From Tricholomella constricta (Eukaryota; Basidiomycota; Agaricomycetes; Agaricales; Lyophyllaceae), in the NCBI GenBank assembly GCA_013368375.1, contig JAACJP010000012.1, positions 868,001 through 932,000 on the forward strand: a stretch of DNA of 64,000 bases, given 5' to 3'. Of the stretch, positions 48,212 through 57,300 are shown piece by piece. Position numbers and translations under genes: made by a program. The stretch's first letter is position 1, and each line of letters opens with the position of its first letter. The notes beneath the pieces were generated by a model. The model made no database searches. It saw only the letters and a list, made by a program, of their open reading frames with translations, and had not been told where the DNA came from.

Positions 48212-49486
48212 ATGGCCTCGGGATCGAGTCCAAAAGGGGAGGAGGTGCAGGGACGCGCGGAAAGCGCGCCCCCGCCCCCAACCTATATGGGCGTGCAGCC
48301 CCAAACATTTCAATACCCATCGGTTGGCCACATGAGCCAACTGCCCCACCAGGGGCAACCGCCCCATCAGGGGCAACAACTATACCCTATGGTTGGCCAC
48401 ATGAGCCAACCGCCCCAGCAGGGGCAACAACCACAGACGGGTGGGTTCTACCCACCGTCGATGGCATATCAACATATGCCATCAATGCAGAGCTTCATGG
48501 GGTACCCACCACCGACGTGGTACCCCCAAATGCCCGCCCCAATCGTACCGCAAAATACGCGGTACAACGAGTCAGAGAAAATGGAGGTGGACGACCAAAG
48601 TCGTCAAAAAACACCTACTCCACCGGCGCAAGTGGCGCGCAGCGAACCGGCGCGGCAATATGTCGCGCCATATGCAGACGAACAAAGAGGTTCGTTTGCG
48701 TCGAGTTCGCGGAGGCCGGCAGACGATTGCGCAGCGTCGTCTGCGTCAAGTTCGAGGAGACCATTTGCAGACGATGGTCTCCTTTCGTCTATCTTGGACC
48801 GATTGGAAGACGCGGGTATTCACCGCGAGTTTTGTGATTTCTTGGACGACGGGATGGCGCAGCTGGTTGTAACCCAGCTGCTTGATGCGTACGATGGAGT
48901 TCGCGCGGACTTGAGACGCGTGAAGGCGAGAGAGTCGGCCATGGCTGAGCAACTCAGCCTGGCAAAAAAGCGACCGGCAGTGGCGTTGCCAGATCGCGGG
49001 GAGGGACCATCGTCCCGACCCATGAAAAGACAGCAGACCGAGGTGCGGCGAGAAGAACGCACCTTATATGAACCCAGGCGTCAGGAACGACGCCCGGAAC
49101 AAGAGTATCGGCGGTTCGACCGCCATCCCGACCAAGAAGTGTGGCGTGATGAGCGCCCACTTGATTATGGTCCTCAACGAGAGGAGCGTCGCGAGGACCG
49201 AGGGACGCGCGAAGTGCGTCCCTTACCGGCTCGAGAAGTCGAGCGAAAGGGCGTCGACAGCGTCGACATCCGCGGTGCAGGCACCGCAACAGCAACAGAT
49301 AGCGGGAGCATTACTCCCACTACCGACCCCGGGAGAAAGCCGGGTACGGAACCCGGAGAGAGGTTCCCAAAAGAAGGAACCTGTTGGCAAGTATACCTTG
49401 CCGGCACCATCGCCTGCACCACCCACTACGATGGTGCAGCCCCCATCGCCTCCGCCAAAGGGCAAAGGCAAACAAAAGGCGTCTGA
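48212..49486 (+). CDS. gypsy extra ORF, N-terminal part (unknown function)
   Basis: Starts at ATG 48212, 200 bp after pol. It begins with Pro/Gln-rich sequence containing a repeated GHMSQ-PHQGQ unit (residues about 38-72), then a Ser/Asp-rich linker, an ordered-looking block SSILDRLEDAGIHREFCDFL with DDGMAQLVVTQLLDAYDGVR, and a highly basic, Arg/Glu-rich stretch (RREERTLYEPRRQERRPEQE). No signal peptide or membrane segment is present, so it is not env-like. The frame stays open to 49486, but coding character appears to move to the +1 frame from about 49240, so this and the next open frame are probably one gene split by a one-base shift, or joined by +1 frameshifting or splicing. Confidence 0.6.
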   Translation: MASGSSPKGEEVQGRAESAPPPPTYMGVQPQTFQYPSVGHMSQLPHQGQPPHQGQQLYPMVGHMSQPPQQGQQPQTGGFYPPSMAYQHMPSMQSFMGYPPPTWYPQMPAPIVPQNTRYNESEKMEVDDQSRQKTPTPPAQVARSEPARQYVAPYADEQRGSFASSSRRPADDCAASSASSSRRPFADDGLLSSILDRLEDAGIHREFCDFLDDGMAQLVVTQLLDAYDGVRADLRRVKARESAMAEQLSLAKKRPAVALPDRGEGPSSRPMKRQQTEVRREERTLYEPRRQERRPEQEYRRFDRHPDQEVWRDERPLDYGPQREERREDRGTREVRPLPAREVERKGVDSVDIRGAGTATATDSGSITPTTDPGRKPGTEPGERFPKEGTCWQVYLAGTIACTTHYDGAAPIASAKGQRQTKGV

Positions 49487-51059
49487 CCCGTACGCCAAAT
49501 TTATGGACGAGTCGGACTACGGCGAGTCCTCCGACGACGAGAAACCCGTCAGCAAGAAGAAGGCTGCCGGGCAAAAGCAGCATCGCGAGAATATGGCTCG
49601 CAAAGCTCAGAAGGAGGCGCCGGGACGGATCCCTGAAGAGCTTGGGGTGGTCTTTATCAACGGCCGCCACGAGCGGGACAACCGCTTCTGGGATATGGTG
49701 TCGCGGACGGTATATGTGTCGTCCGCCCAGAATCGTGCCTTTGCGCTAGGCACAGCAGCTCGCGTCTCAGAGAGCGAGCTAGGGACGGGACAAAACTCCC
49801 GTCCCTCAGATGGACGGCTGTATGCCGTCGCACCACGTGGGTTCCCAATGAACCCCCGTGAAGTTGATCAGCTCTATGAGCTGATCAATAACCGACGCCA
49901 TGGGGTGAGGGATGAAGAGCGGGCCGAGGCCTTTATGCTCTTCAGAGAATTCCGTCGGATTACCCTATCGGTCGCGCCTCACTTGCGCGACCGAGCCATG
50001 GCTCGTGCAGCCATGGACAAATTCCGAAGCGTCTCACGACCGTTCAGTGAACGGTCACCCATCTGGAATGCCCCGGTCATTAGACGGCCGGGTAAAGCAT
50101 TCGAATATCGGCATGACAAGCCGACACGAGGAGCTGGTCTCCCCCAACCCGGCCCAGCTCATGCATTGGATGTCGAACATTGGTGTCGACATATGATTCA
50201 CCATGGGCGTATTGGTTCTAAGAACCAATATGGAGGTATCGTAATGGACTACCGGTTCAGCGTTCATCGTCGCGGGACCTGGGGCTACTTACTGGCGAAC
50301 GTATTGTCGCCAGTAACTCATAGTATGCGGGCATGGTTTATGCGAATTTTCGCAACCATCACCGCACGGCCATACTTCTATGCAGAAGCGGTGGCGGCCC
50401 ATAACGAGGCCAACCCTGATCGGCCGTTCACGCCGATTACCGGACCCGAGGTTATTATCCCTCGGATCCAACCTACCGCTCCCGAAGGGTGGCTGACGGA
50501 ACAAGGTGTCCTACAACACCTTATTAACTGTGGTATTCCAATTAGTTGGATAAACCACAGCTATACTTATGGTCTACACTATTTAGACCATAACTACTCT
50601 ACTGCAGGTCCTCATAAGGACCTGTTCCACAATGTTGACGACGATCGCGTTCGTCGACTCGATCAATTGGGCGTGCCACCCGCCATTCCGGAATGGGACG
50701 GGTTGGAGTTTCAGAACGAGGGGCTGGACTGTTTATCCAGCGTGGAATGGATGTTTGTGGGTGAAGACCCACATTTCCGAGAACTCCGTGTTCGGAGAGG
50801 GGAGTTTCCCCCTCCGGACCTGCACACTCCCGCTCCATCGGGATCGACGTCTACCAACGTCGAAATGGCGGACCCGGCGGCACTCACACCTGCCCCCGCG
50901 ACACCCTCCACAGTCGTGGCAGCTCCAATAGGAGCTACCGAAACCCAAGTGGACCCCGTGTCGGCCCTCACAGGGCCTCTATCACTGGCAGTGATTACCA
51001 CTAGCCAGGGTCCGGTGGAATCCAACCCCACCGACCCCGACACAGTGATGGAGTCATAG
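49068..51059 (+). CDS. gypsy extra ORF, C-terminal part (unknown function)
   Basis: Convincing coding sequence starts near 49240 (SSERASTASTSAVQAPQQQQ), runs through a Pro/Lys-rich linker (PPSPPPKGKGKQKASDPYAK) and then a globular domain: PEELGVVFINGRHERDNRFW, YAVAPRGFPMNPREVDQLYE, FMLFREFRRITLSVAPHL, WCRHMIHHGRIGSKNQYGGI, MDYRFSVHRRGTWGYLLANV, WINHSYTYGLHYLDHNYSTA. From memory, similar hypothetical proteins recur in many agaric genomes next to gypsy elements, with no assigned function. His, Trp and Tyr are frequent in the conserved blocks. There is no signal peptide, no membrane span and no known enzymatic motif. A Pro/Thr/Ala-rich tail ends at TAG 51057-51059. Confidence 0.65.
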   Translation: MNPGVRNDARNKSIGGSTAIPTKKCGVMSAHLIMVLNERSVARTEGRAKCVPYRLEKSSERASTASTSAVQAPQQQQIAGALLPLPTPGESRVRNPERGSQKKEPVGKYTLPAPSPAPPTTMVQPPSPPPKGKGKQKASDPYAKFMDESDYGESSDDEKPVSKKKAAGQKQHRENMARKAQKEAPGRIPEELGVVFINGRHERDNRFWDMVSRTVYVSSAQNRAFALGTAARVSESELGTGQNSRPSDGRLYAVAPRGFPMNPREVDQLYELINNRRHGVRDEERAEAFMLFREFRRITLSVAPHLRDRAMARAAMDKFRSVSRPFSERSPIWNAPVIRRPGKAFEYRHDKPTRGAGLPQPGPAHALDVEHWCRHMIHHGRIGSKNQYGGIVMDYRFSVHRRGTWGYLLANVLSPVTHSMRAWFMRIFATITARPYFYAEAVAAHNEANPDRPFTPITGPEVIIPRIQPTAPEGWLTEQGVLQHLINCGIPISWINHSYTYGLHYLDHNYSTAGPHKDLFHNVDDDRVRRLDQLGVPPAIPEWDGLEFQNEGLDCLSSVEWMFVGEDPHFRELRVRRGEFPPPDLHTPAPSGSTSTNVEMADPAALTPAPATPSTVVAAPIGATETQVDPVSALTGPLSLAVITTSQGPVESNPTDPDTVMES

Positions 51060-51424
51060 GTCGGGGAGACAACTTAATCCCCCCGTCAACGAACCGACCT
51101 CGACACGCAGGAGGTATCGTCGGGACGACCGCCATTGTAAGGTGTAGACCACCTTACTCCCGAGGAGCAAACCGCAGGTCGCGTACTCAAATATACGCAA
51201 CACCGGATGTCCTCAATCCCAGGCCACCTCGAGCGGCACTTGGAGGCCGTTTAGTGGAACTATTGTCTCCACTATGTATTCGGTCATGAATACGTACCAG
51301 TAATACGTATTTCTGTGCAGGCGATATTGGGTGTAGGTCGCCGGGACCTACACCCTCCCTCTTGCCTTAATGTTATTATTACTTATTGCATTACTCCCTG
51401 GTGAAGATCGCTACTAGCGATCTT
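51060..51424 (+). other. gypsy 3' non-coding region
   Basis: No open frame. The stretch is rich in perfect inverted repeats, for example GTAAGGTG/CACCTTAC (about 51137-51156) and GTGTAGGTC/GACCTACAC (51331-51353), so it could fold strongly as RNA. Confidence 0.6.
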
Positions 51425-51433
51425 AAAGGGGGG
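51425..51433 (+). other. gypsy polypurine tract
   Basis: AAAGGGGGG lies two bases before the 3' LTR (51436) and fixes the element orientation as plus. Confidence 0.8.
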
Positions 51434-51435
51434 TA

Positions 51436-51656
51436 TGTAAGGGCGCTTACTATCTTATCGACTAATCTGATCTAATCGTATCTTATCGACACGATTATGC
51501 TATTGTTTGGCAACACCTTCCGGTGTTGCCTATTTAATCCTTTACATTACATAATTAAATAGTAGACCTTGTACACCTATACGTAGCAATCGACAGACTT
51601 GTCAAGCTTACGTCTAGCGTGCACAGCAAGGTCCCCAATCTTGTAACTCCGTTACA
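51436..51656 (+). repeat. gypsy 3' LTR
   Basis: 221 bp, same length as the 5' LTR with one visible base difference, followed directly by target duplication TGGCG at 51657-51661. Confidence 0.93.
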
Positions 51657-54506
51657 TGGCGTCTGGACAGGAAAGGGACCACAGGTGTCCATGTGAAGAA
51701 GCTCGCAGACTCTCGATGCCCGACGAGCGAAGTGATCATAAGGACGCTGAGGTTGTTTCCCAATAAGGCAGGGAATGCAATGGGACTCCGAGAAGGCGCC
51801 AGAATATACAATGCCTGTCGCATACGGTTTGGTCAAGGTTGCTCGAGTCGCATCAGAACCCAGGTGACCAAAGCGACGATGCCAAAGATCGGGAGAGATA
51901 ATGATGCGGGGAAATCGCAAGTCCGAATCCTGAAGGGCAATGGCCGGAAGGACAACGGCATCGGCGAGATCGACGGGAGTGGGAACGGAGGGAGGCCGAA
52001 TGAAATCACAAGAAAGGAATGAGAGTCGTCGAATGACGGTAGCATCAAGGGTGTGACCAGAGAGGCGAGACTTGGATGCAGGGAAGTGAATAGTTGTCGA
52101 GTTCGGTTCGAAAGTCAATCGAGTACCCAGTTCCGTCATACTACCAACCGACAGAAGGTTAATGGGGGCATCAGGAGCATGCAGGCATTCCCGAAGATGA
52201 TAGATAACATTGTGTCCATCGAGAATCGTCTTGAACCGGACTTCACCCTTAGCCAGAGTCTGGAGAATCCCACAATTCGCAGTGCCGACAGAAATCGCCT
52301 GCGAGGTATCATAAGTCCAGAAAAGTTCACGATCACGGATGATATGGACAGTGCAGCCGGAGTCGAGAAGGGAGTTATAGCGGGAGGACAGTGAGAGCAA
52401 GGCGACGGAGTCGGTAGTATAGACGAACTCGGTATACGGTGGAAGTGAAGGCGGAGGAGGATCATCCGGAGGAGTCGCAGGCGTGCACACGGTATACAAG
52501 TCAATCAAATCAATTTGAGCTTCGGCTTCGGTTTCTACGACAGGCGATAAAGGGCGAGTAGGTTCAGAGGTCGATACAAGAGCAGTGGGGCGACTAGCAG
52601 CCTTTTGAGCCAGAAAACGCTCCTTTCCACCTTCATCACCACCGCCAGGTCTCCAACAGTTCGGACATAAATGGCCGTAGGATCCGCAATTATCACAAAT
52701 GGGCCAATCCGAAGATGAAGGTGTCGCAGTAGTCGGTGGCGTAGGCTGAGCAGAGTCGGCGGAAGAGGCAGTAGCAGCAAGCGAAGCGGACGGAATAGAA
52801 CAGCATTGGGGAGGATGTGAGATCGCAAGACGACGGAGGTCCATTTCGATTTTGAGAACCTCATTGGCAAGGTAGTCGAAAGAGAGCTGACGATCATCCT
52901 CGAGACGCTCGATGTCCAAACGAACCGAAGCACGGAGACTATCAAAGGCGGAAATGTGGGGAAGGCCGTCGACAAATTTTTGGGTGAGCTCATAATACGT
53001 GAATGGCCATCGAGTTGACTGGGTTTGCATGAACGCTTGTTGCCAGGCTGTGACGTAGTTAATGATTCCACCAATAGAATTTGCCTTGCGCGAGAGGGTG
53101 GTCGATTTGATGAGTTCGGCGGCAGCAGCGTGTCCAACCCCATACTTCTCCCGGAGAATGAGCAGAAGGCCACGAGAGGAAGAGACGCAATGACCGTAAA
53201 CGTCCCGTTTCTCAAGAGGGAGGAGTCGACGAGGAATATTGCCGAGGCGACTCGTGATGATATAAGAAACCACGTCATCTAGACGCCACCAAGCCTGATA
53301 CGCCTCCAGTTCAGGAGAACCAACACCGTGGATAGCGAAGTCAACGAAAGGAGGGAAGGTAGGGATAGACGCCGGGTCCGAATAAGCGCCCGGAAGAGGA
53401 TCGGGAGCGACGAATGCCCAAAGGCCTGAGTGTTCAATCGTACTCTGGACGCCTGAGTACCAGTCCGGCCAGTCTTCAGCCCGAGTAAGTAAAGGAATGT
53501 GCGTAGTAGAAGGTAGTTTGGTTTCCGTAAAGTTGTAGGTAGACGGTACAGAGGTAACAGAATGAAGCGAGGGAGCAGGAGAAGCTTGACGAACAGGTAA
53601 CGGGGAAGAAGAAGCGGCGGAAGAAAGACGAGAAGCATGGGAAACAGAAGGTGGGGGAATCGAACGTCGAGAATTATGGGAAGCGGCAGAAACAGGTGAA
53701 GGGTAGAATAAAGGCGTACGAACAGGGGGAGAGGGGGCAGGAACAGGGATGGCAAGTGGATAACGAGGTTGTGGAGCCAAAGGTGTATTAAGTCGAACAT
53801 GAATGGGAGAGTGAATGGGGGTTGAAAGAGCACTAGCATGAGCACGACGTAAAGGCGAAGGAGTAATCGGGGAAAAATGAGAAGGCAAAGAAGAATGCGA
53901 TGAAGAATGAACAGAAGGTGCAGGAAGTGAATTTAAACGTGAAGTAGGAGGAGGAGAAATAATCGCTAGTGAAGAGGTAGGTGCATGTTCAGGAATGGCA
54001 GAAGAATTCGCGCGAGAAGGCAAAAGAACGGGAGAAGGCTGCATATATGCAGGTGAAAAGGGTCTGGGAACGGGTGATGGGGTCGGTGGAGGGTGATAAG
54101 AAGTATTTGGTTCAACATGAGCTTCAGAAGAATCGATAATAGTACTGTAATGCTTGTGTGGGGGAGCAGGTATAAGGCGACGGGACTCAACTGGATTTAA
54201 ACGAGGTAATGTATGAGACCATGTTATCCCCGCCGCTGGGAAAGAAACAACGGCAGCTGGAGTACGTAAAGGAACAGAATTGGAATTCGGGACTGAAGAC
54301 GTGGATATCCTGGACGAAGCACGAGCGCCTGATTGATGGGCCGGAGTAGATTGGGCACGGAGATGAGGGCGGCCTGAGCGGTTCGAGGACGTAGAAGGGA
54401 CACGAGATGGAGGCGGTGCAGAGCCAGTCGGAGCGAAAGGATCAGCCATACGAAGCCAAGATGTATGCGCGAGAGGGAAACAGAGACTGTAGGTGAAGAC
54501 CGACAA
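51657..54506 (-). pseudogene. copia Gag, protease and start of integrase (first part of polyprotein)
   Basis: Begins at 54506 (or the Met at 54449, MADPFAPTGSAPPP). A Ser/Pro/His-rich N-part of about 320 residues is followed by the copia gag block (LGNIPRRLLPLEKRDVYGHC, RWPFTYYELTQKFVDGLPHI), a zinc knuckle CDNCGSYGHLCPNC, protease LLDSGCTVHIIRDRELFW, the pre-integrase HHCC region DLWHRRFGHLGSDAT...HCIPCLIGKQ, and the first integrase Asp in LLHMDTCGPFPVQTP. At that point the gypsy element interrupts; after removal of the insert the frame continues in phase at 40693. No stop codon lies in this part, so the break is the insertion alone. An apparent continuation of the frame into the gypsy LTR (to 51555) is accidental. 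Confidence 0.9.
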
Positions 54507-54583
54507 TGAACCTGATCCGTTTAATTGAGCTGCTAAGAGATAGAATTTCCGAAAACTAGGGGCGTGTCGTCGATCTTGATCTA

Positions 54584-54599
54584 GGCGGGGCCCATAACC
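54584..54599 (-). other. copia primer-binding site (initiator-tRNA anticodon half)
   Basis: Directly inside the 5' LTR (right copy), the minus strand reads GGTTATGGGCCCCGCC. The GGTTATGGGCCC core is complementary to the anticodon stem-loop of eukaryotic initiator tRNA-Met (GGGCCCATAACC), the half-tRNA priming known for Drosophila copia and some fungal copia elements. Confidence 0.7.
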
Positions 54600-54866
54600 T
54601 GATGGCCAGATATGATCTAGAGTACGGAATCCTCAGTGTTCCGAGAAGGTAAGAACAGCTTTAGATTAATCAATATACCTAGAGTACGGACTAGGGATAT
54701 TGGGTAAATAGAAGAAGGGCTAGAGAACGGAAAGATACGTACATCCTCAGTGTTCCGAGAAGGTAAGAACAGCTGAGGATGGCGACGCGACTGAGCGGAG
54801 GTATATGTACGGTCACGTGCCAAGCAGTACGTAAGTGATGAGAAAGAACGGGGACAAGTCCCAATA
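54600..54866 (-). repeat. copia 5' LTR (right copy)
   Basis: 267 bp, one base different from the left copy, followed by CTGAC (54867-54871). Confidence 0.92.
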
Positions 54867-54887
54867 CTGACAAGGGGGAATCCGAAG
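54867..54887. repeat. 21-bp direct repeat, right copy
   Basis: Same 21 bases as 37568-37588. It begins with the copia target duplication. If TGACAAGG at 54868 is the start of the neighbouring second copia LTR, this copy is that LTR's first 20 bp. Confidence 0.65.
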
Positions 54888-55365
54888 AGAATAGACTAAA
54901 GGATTCCCAGATGTCAGGGGAACGACTATATACGACGTATGTACGTGAGGGCAGGTCCTGTATGGTATACTGTACATGTAATGACAGGGATGGTCAGCGG
55001 CGCGTGTCTGGACACGTTCCCGACGCTGTCCGATCCTCGTCGCGCAGGGTATGTGTTACGATCTAGTGGGCCACCGTAAGTGCGCCCCTTTGTTTCTTTC
55101 ACTCAAAGACTCTTTATATCATTGCATACAACAAAGGACCATTTACATATATATAGTACTGTACAATACTCAGACACCCTTAGTTCTAATACTCGGACTA
55201 AGGGTGAGCCACCTACTTATCACGATACTTATAACCTTACTAACTGTGTCGTAGCTTATATTTCCGTGTTACTTTTAGGTACGACACATAATACAATAGT
55301 TCTAATACTCGGACTAAGGCTTATATTTCCGTGTTACTTTTAGGACTGCAAGTCAGATTCTAACA
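54868..55365 (+). repeat. candidate 5' LTR of a second copia family
   Basis: The right edge is supported by a TCTAACA end followed at 55366 by GGTTATGGGCTACTGAGCC, the same type of initiator-tRNA primer site as in the first copia. The left edge (TGACAAGG at 54868) is a guess from the TG start rule. Inside are two pairs of direct repeats: 23 bp at 55181-55203 and 55297-55319, and 26 bp at 55254-55279 and 55319-55344. Confidence 0.45.
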
Positions 55366-55378
55366 GGTTATGGGCTAC
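55366..55378 (+). other. primer-binding site of second copia
   Basis: GGTTATGGGCTAC follows the presumed LTR end; the first ten bases match the primer site of the interrupted copia element on the other strand. Confidence 0.6.
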
Positions 55379-55572
55379 TGAGCCGTACACCACAGTGACG
55401 AGCTCCCAAAGAGAATCCTGACCCCGTCCTGAACCACCGAGCCGATTGCTCAAATCTTATCCAAATCTTATCAGACCCCGGGCCGACTGCCCGATCTTAT
55501 CAAGCGCGCGTCGAACCACGCGCCTCCACAAATTTCCTTTGTCTATTACCCCCCCAACCCCACAACATACCT

Positions 55573-57300
55573 ATGACTATCCAAATCGACTCGGCCACGG
55601 CGGCCGAGATGCGCAGAATCGACAACTCTCCTGGATGCACTATCACCATCATCAAGTGCTCCACAGACTACAAAGGCCATCTCTTGGCCAAGGACGATGG
55701 AACTTACACCACCTGGGCTCGCGACTTCGAGAACCATCTCGTCTTGACCGGACTATGGGAATATGCTTTCGACCCCCCCCTCCGTCCCCACGAGACACAC
55801 GAACCACGCGCATTCCGCAATTGGAATATGAATGACCGCCTCACATGCGCGTTCATCGCAACTGGCGTCGCGAGCGCGGAAAGGCAGTTCATCTTGAAGG
55901 AGGGAGCGAAAGCGTGCTGGCTCGCAATTAAAGGGCGACATGAGGGATCAGGTCCAGTACAACAGGTGCAATTACTCCAGGAAGCGCTCTCCACCAAGTG
56001 CTCGATGGAAGAGCCACTCACGGAAACCATCGACCGCATCTTTGAGAAGATAGATCGCGCGTTCGCCGTTGGCGAAGTCTCGTCCGATACACTCAAATGC
56101 ATAGCCTGCCTCAGCTCCCTATCAGCCACTTCCTTCGCACATGCACGATCGAACATTTCACGCGACATCGCCGCATCTACCAAAGACAAACCCTACAAAT
56201 CTGGCGATATCCGTCGCTATCTGGAGAACGAGCAGACCCTCATCACCGCTGATAAAGCTGACACCAACCCTCCGGCCTCTGCATTCTCCGCCAAAGCTCA
56301 ATCCAACCGAAATAACCGGACCTCTGACCTCAACTGCTCGACCTGCGCCGCCGCAGGCCGACCAGCGAAGGGACATACGACGGAGTGGTGCATCATGCCG
56401 GGTGGCGGACAGGCGGGGAAGACTATACAAGAGTCCCGCACCGCGCGCCACGCCGCCTTTGAGGCCAATCGTCGAAACAAAGGAAAGACCACTCCCTCCA
56501 AAATCACCATCACCCCCAGCGGCGGAACAGCCTTCTCAATTGAAGGCGACACAGCAACGATCGCGGCCTACATCGCGGCCCAATCAGGAGCAAAGCCGGA
56601 ATTCGCAGGACTCGCATCTGACGCCCTCCCCGATACGGAGACCGTACTTACAGATGCACTTACAAAGGCCGAGACGATGGAATTTGACATGTGGCTCGCG
56701 ATGGGAGAAGAGCCCGAGGCAAGCGTTAACTGGAACGACTGTACCACTAAAACTGTAGACGACTCAGCATTCACCAGCATCACACCACTCCAGCAGAACG
56801 GACGCACCGCCATCGCCTCTCTTGATGAACACCCCTTCTTCCTTGACTCCGGCGCCACCGTCCACATCTCGCAGAACAAATCCGACTTCTACTCCCTCCG
56901 ACCTATACCCCCCCGATCTATCAGAGGAGTAGGAGGATGGTCCATTGCCGTCGTCGGAATAGGAAAAATTCGACTGCGTATTGCCCGCGGCGCATACATT
57001 ATACTGGAGGATGCACTCTATGTACCCAAGTCCACCATTCGTCTCATCTCCATAAGCTCACTATCTACCCAATCCGCCACTACGACCACATTCGACGGCA
57101 CCGGGGCTACCATCCGAGATAAGTCCACCGGCGCGATCATTGCCGCCGCCACACTCCTCCCTAAGAAGCGCCTCTATGCCCTGGACCTTCATGCAGCCCA
57201 AGTCGAGCACACCCTCGCCGCTCAACATTCACCCGACCTTGCGACATGGCATAGACGCTTAGGCCATGCCAACTATCCACATACATACACAACACTGTAA
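55573..57300 (+). pseudogene. truncated copia Gag-protease-pre-integrase (second family)
   Basis: Start ATG 55573 (MTIQIDSATAAEMRRIDNSP). The gag region is of copia type (TYTTWARDFENHLVLTGLWE, ILKEGAKACWLAIKGRHEG, QLLQEALSTKCSMEEPLTET). A Cys/His stretch (CSTCAAAGRPAKGHTTEWC) replaces the usual zinc knuckle spacing. Protease: FFLDSGATVHISQNKSDFYS. Pre-integrase: LATWHRRLGHANY. The frame ends at TAA 57298-57300 inside the pre-integrase HHCC region and no integrase, RT or RNase H follows, so the 3' two thirds and the other LTR are missing. It differs in sequence from the minus-strand copia, so it is a separate family. Confidence 0.85.

Larger units (their letters stand above)
40694..51656 (+). 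mobile_element. Ty3/gypsy chromovirus with extra 3' ORFs, full length
   Basis: Direct 221-bp LTRs at 40694-40914 and 51436-51656 (TG...CA ends, one visible difference, G/T in the ACTAAGCTG/ACTAATCTG stretch), flanked by target duplication TGGCG. The total of 10,963 bp is large for a fungal gypsy element. Order: 5' LTR, gag with zinc knuckle and protease, pol with RT, RNase H, integrase and chromodomain, then about 2.85 kb of further open reading frame, then a polypurine tract and the 3' LTR. RT-before-integrase order and the C-terminal chromodomain place it in the chromoviruses. It sits inside the integrase of a minus-strand copia element. The whole length is unusually rich in perfect short inverted repeats (see findings). 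Gag and pol frames are open, so it may be autonomous. Confidence 0.94.
37636..54866 (-). mobile_element. Ty1/copia LTR retrotransposon, interrupted by a nested gypsy element
   Basis: Two 267-bp LTRs (37636-37902 and 54600-54866) lie in direct orientation, differing at one base (C at 37872, T at 54836). The element is flanked by the 5-bp target duplication CTGAC (37631-37635 and 54867-54871). The internal coding order gag-protease-integrase-RT-RNase H runs right to left, so it is a copia-type element on the minus strand. Position 40689-51661 holds a complete gypsy element with its own target duplication; without it the copia would be about 6.26 kb, a normal size. Near-identical LTRs mean a recent insertion; the gypsy insertion is later still. 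The element is dead because of the nested insertion and also carries a stop codon at 38238-38240. Confidence 0.93.

Noticed and set aside
48212..51059. Extra gypsy ORF as an envelope gene
   Set aside because: No signal peptide, no transmembrane segment, no cleavage site or fusion-peptide-like stretch; composition is charged and Pro-rich.
40694..51656. Regularly spaced short palindromes as a CRISPR array
   Set aside because: Arms differ from hairpin to hairpin, there is no constant repeat or spacer length, and they run through open reading frames of a eukaryotic retroelement.
51555..51656. Copia reading frame continuing into LTR sequence
   Set aside because: The continuation is gypsy LTR read by chance; the true continuation is at 40693 across the insert.
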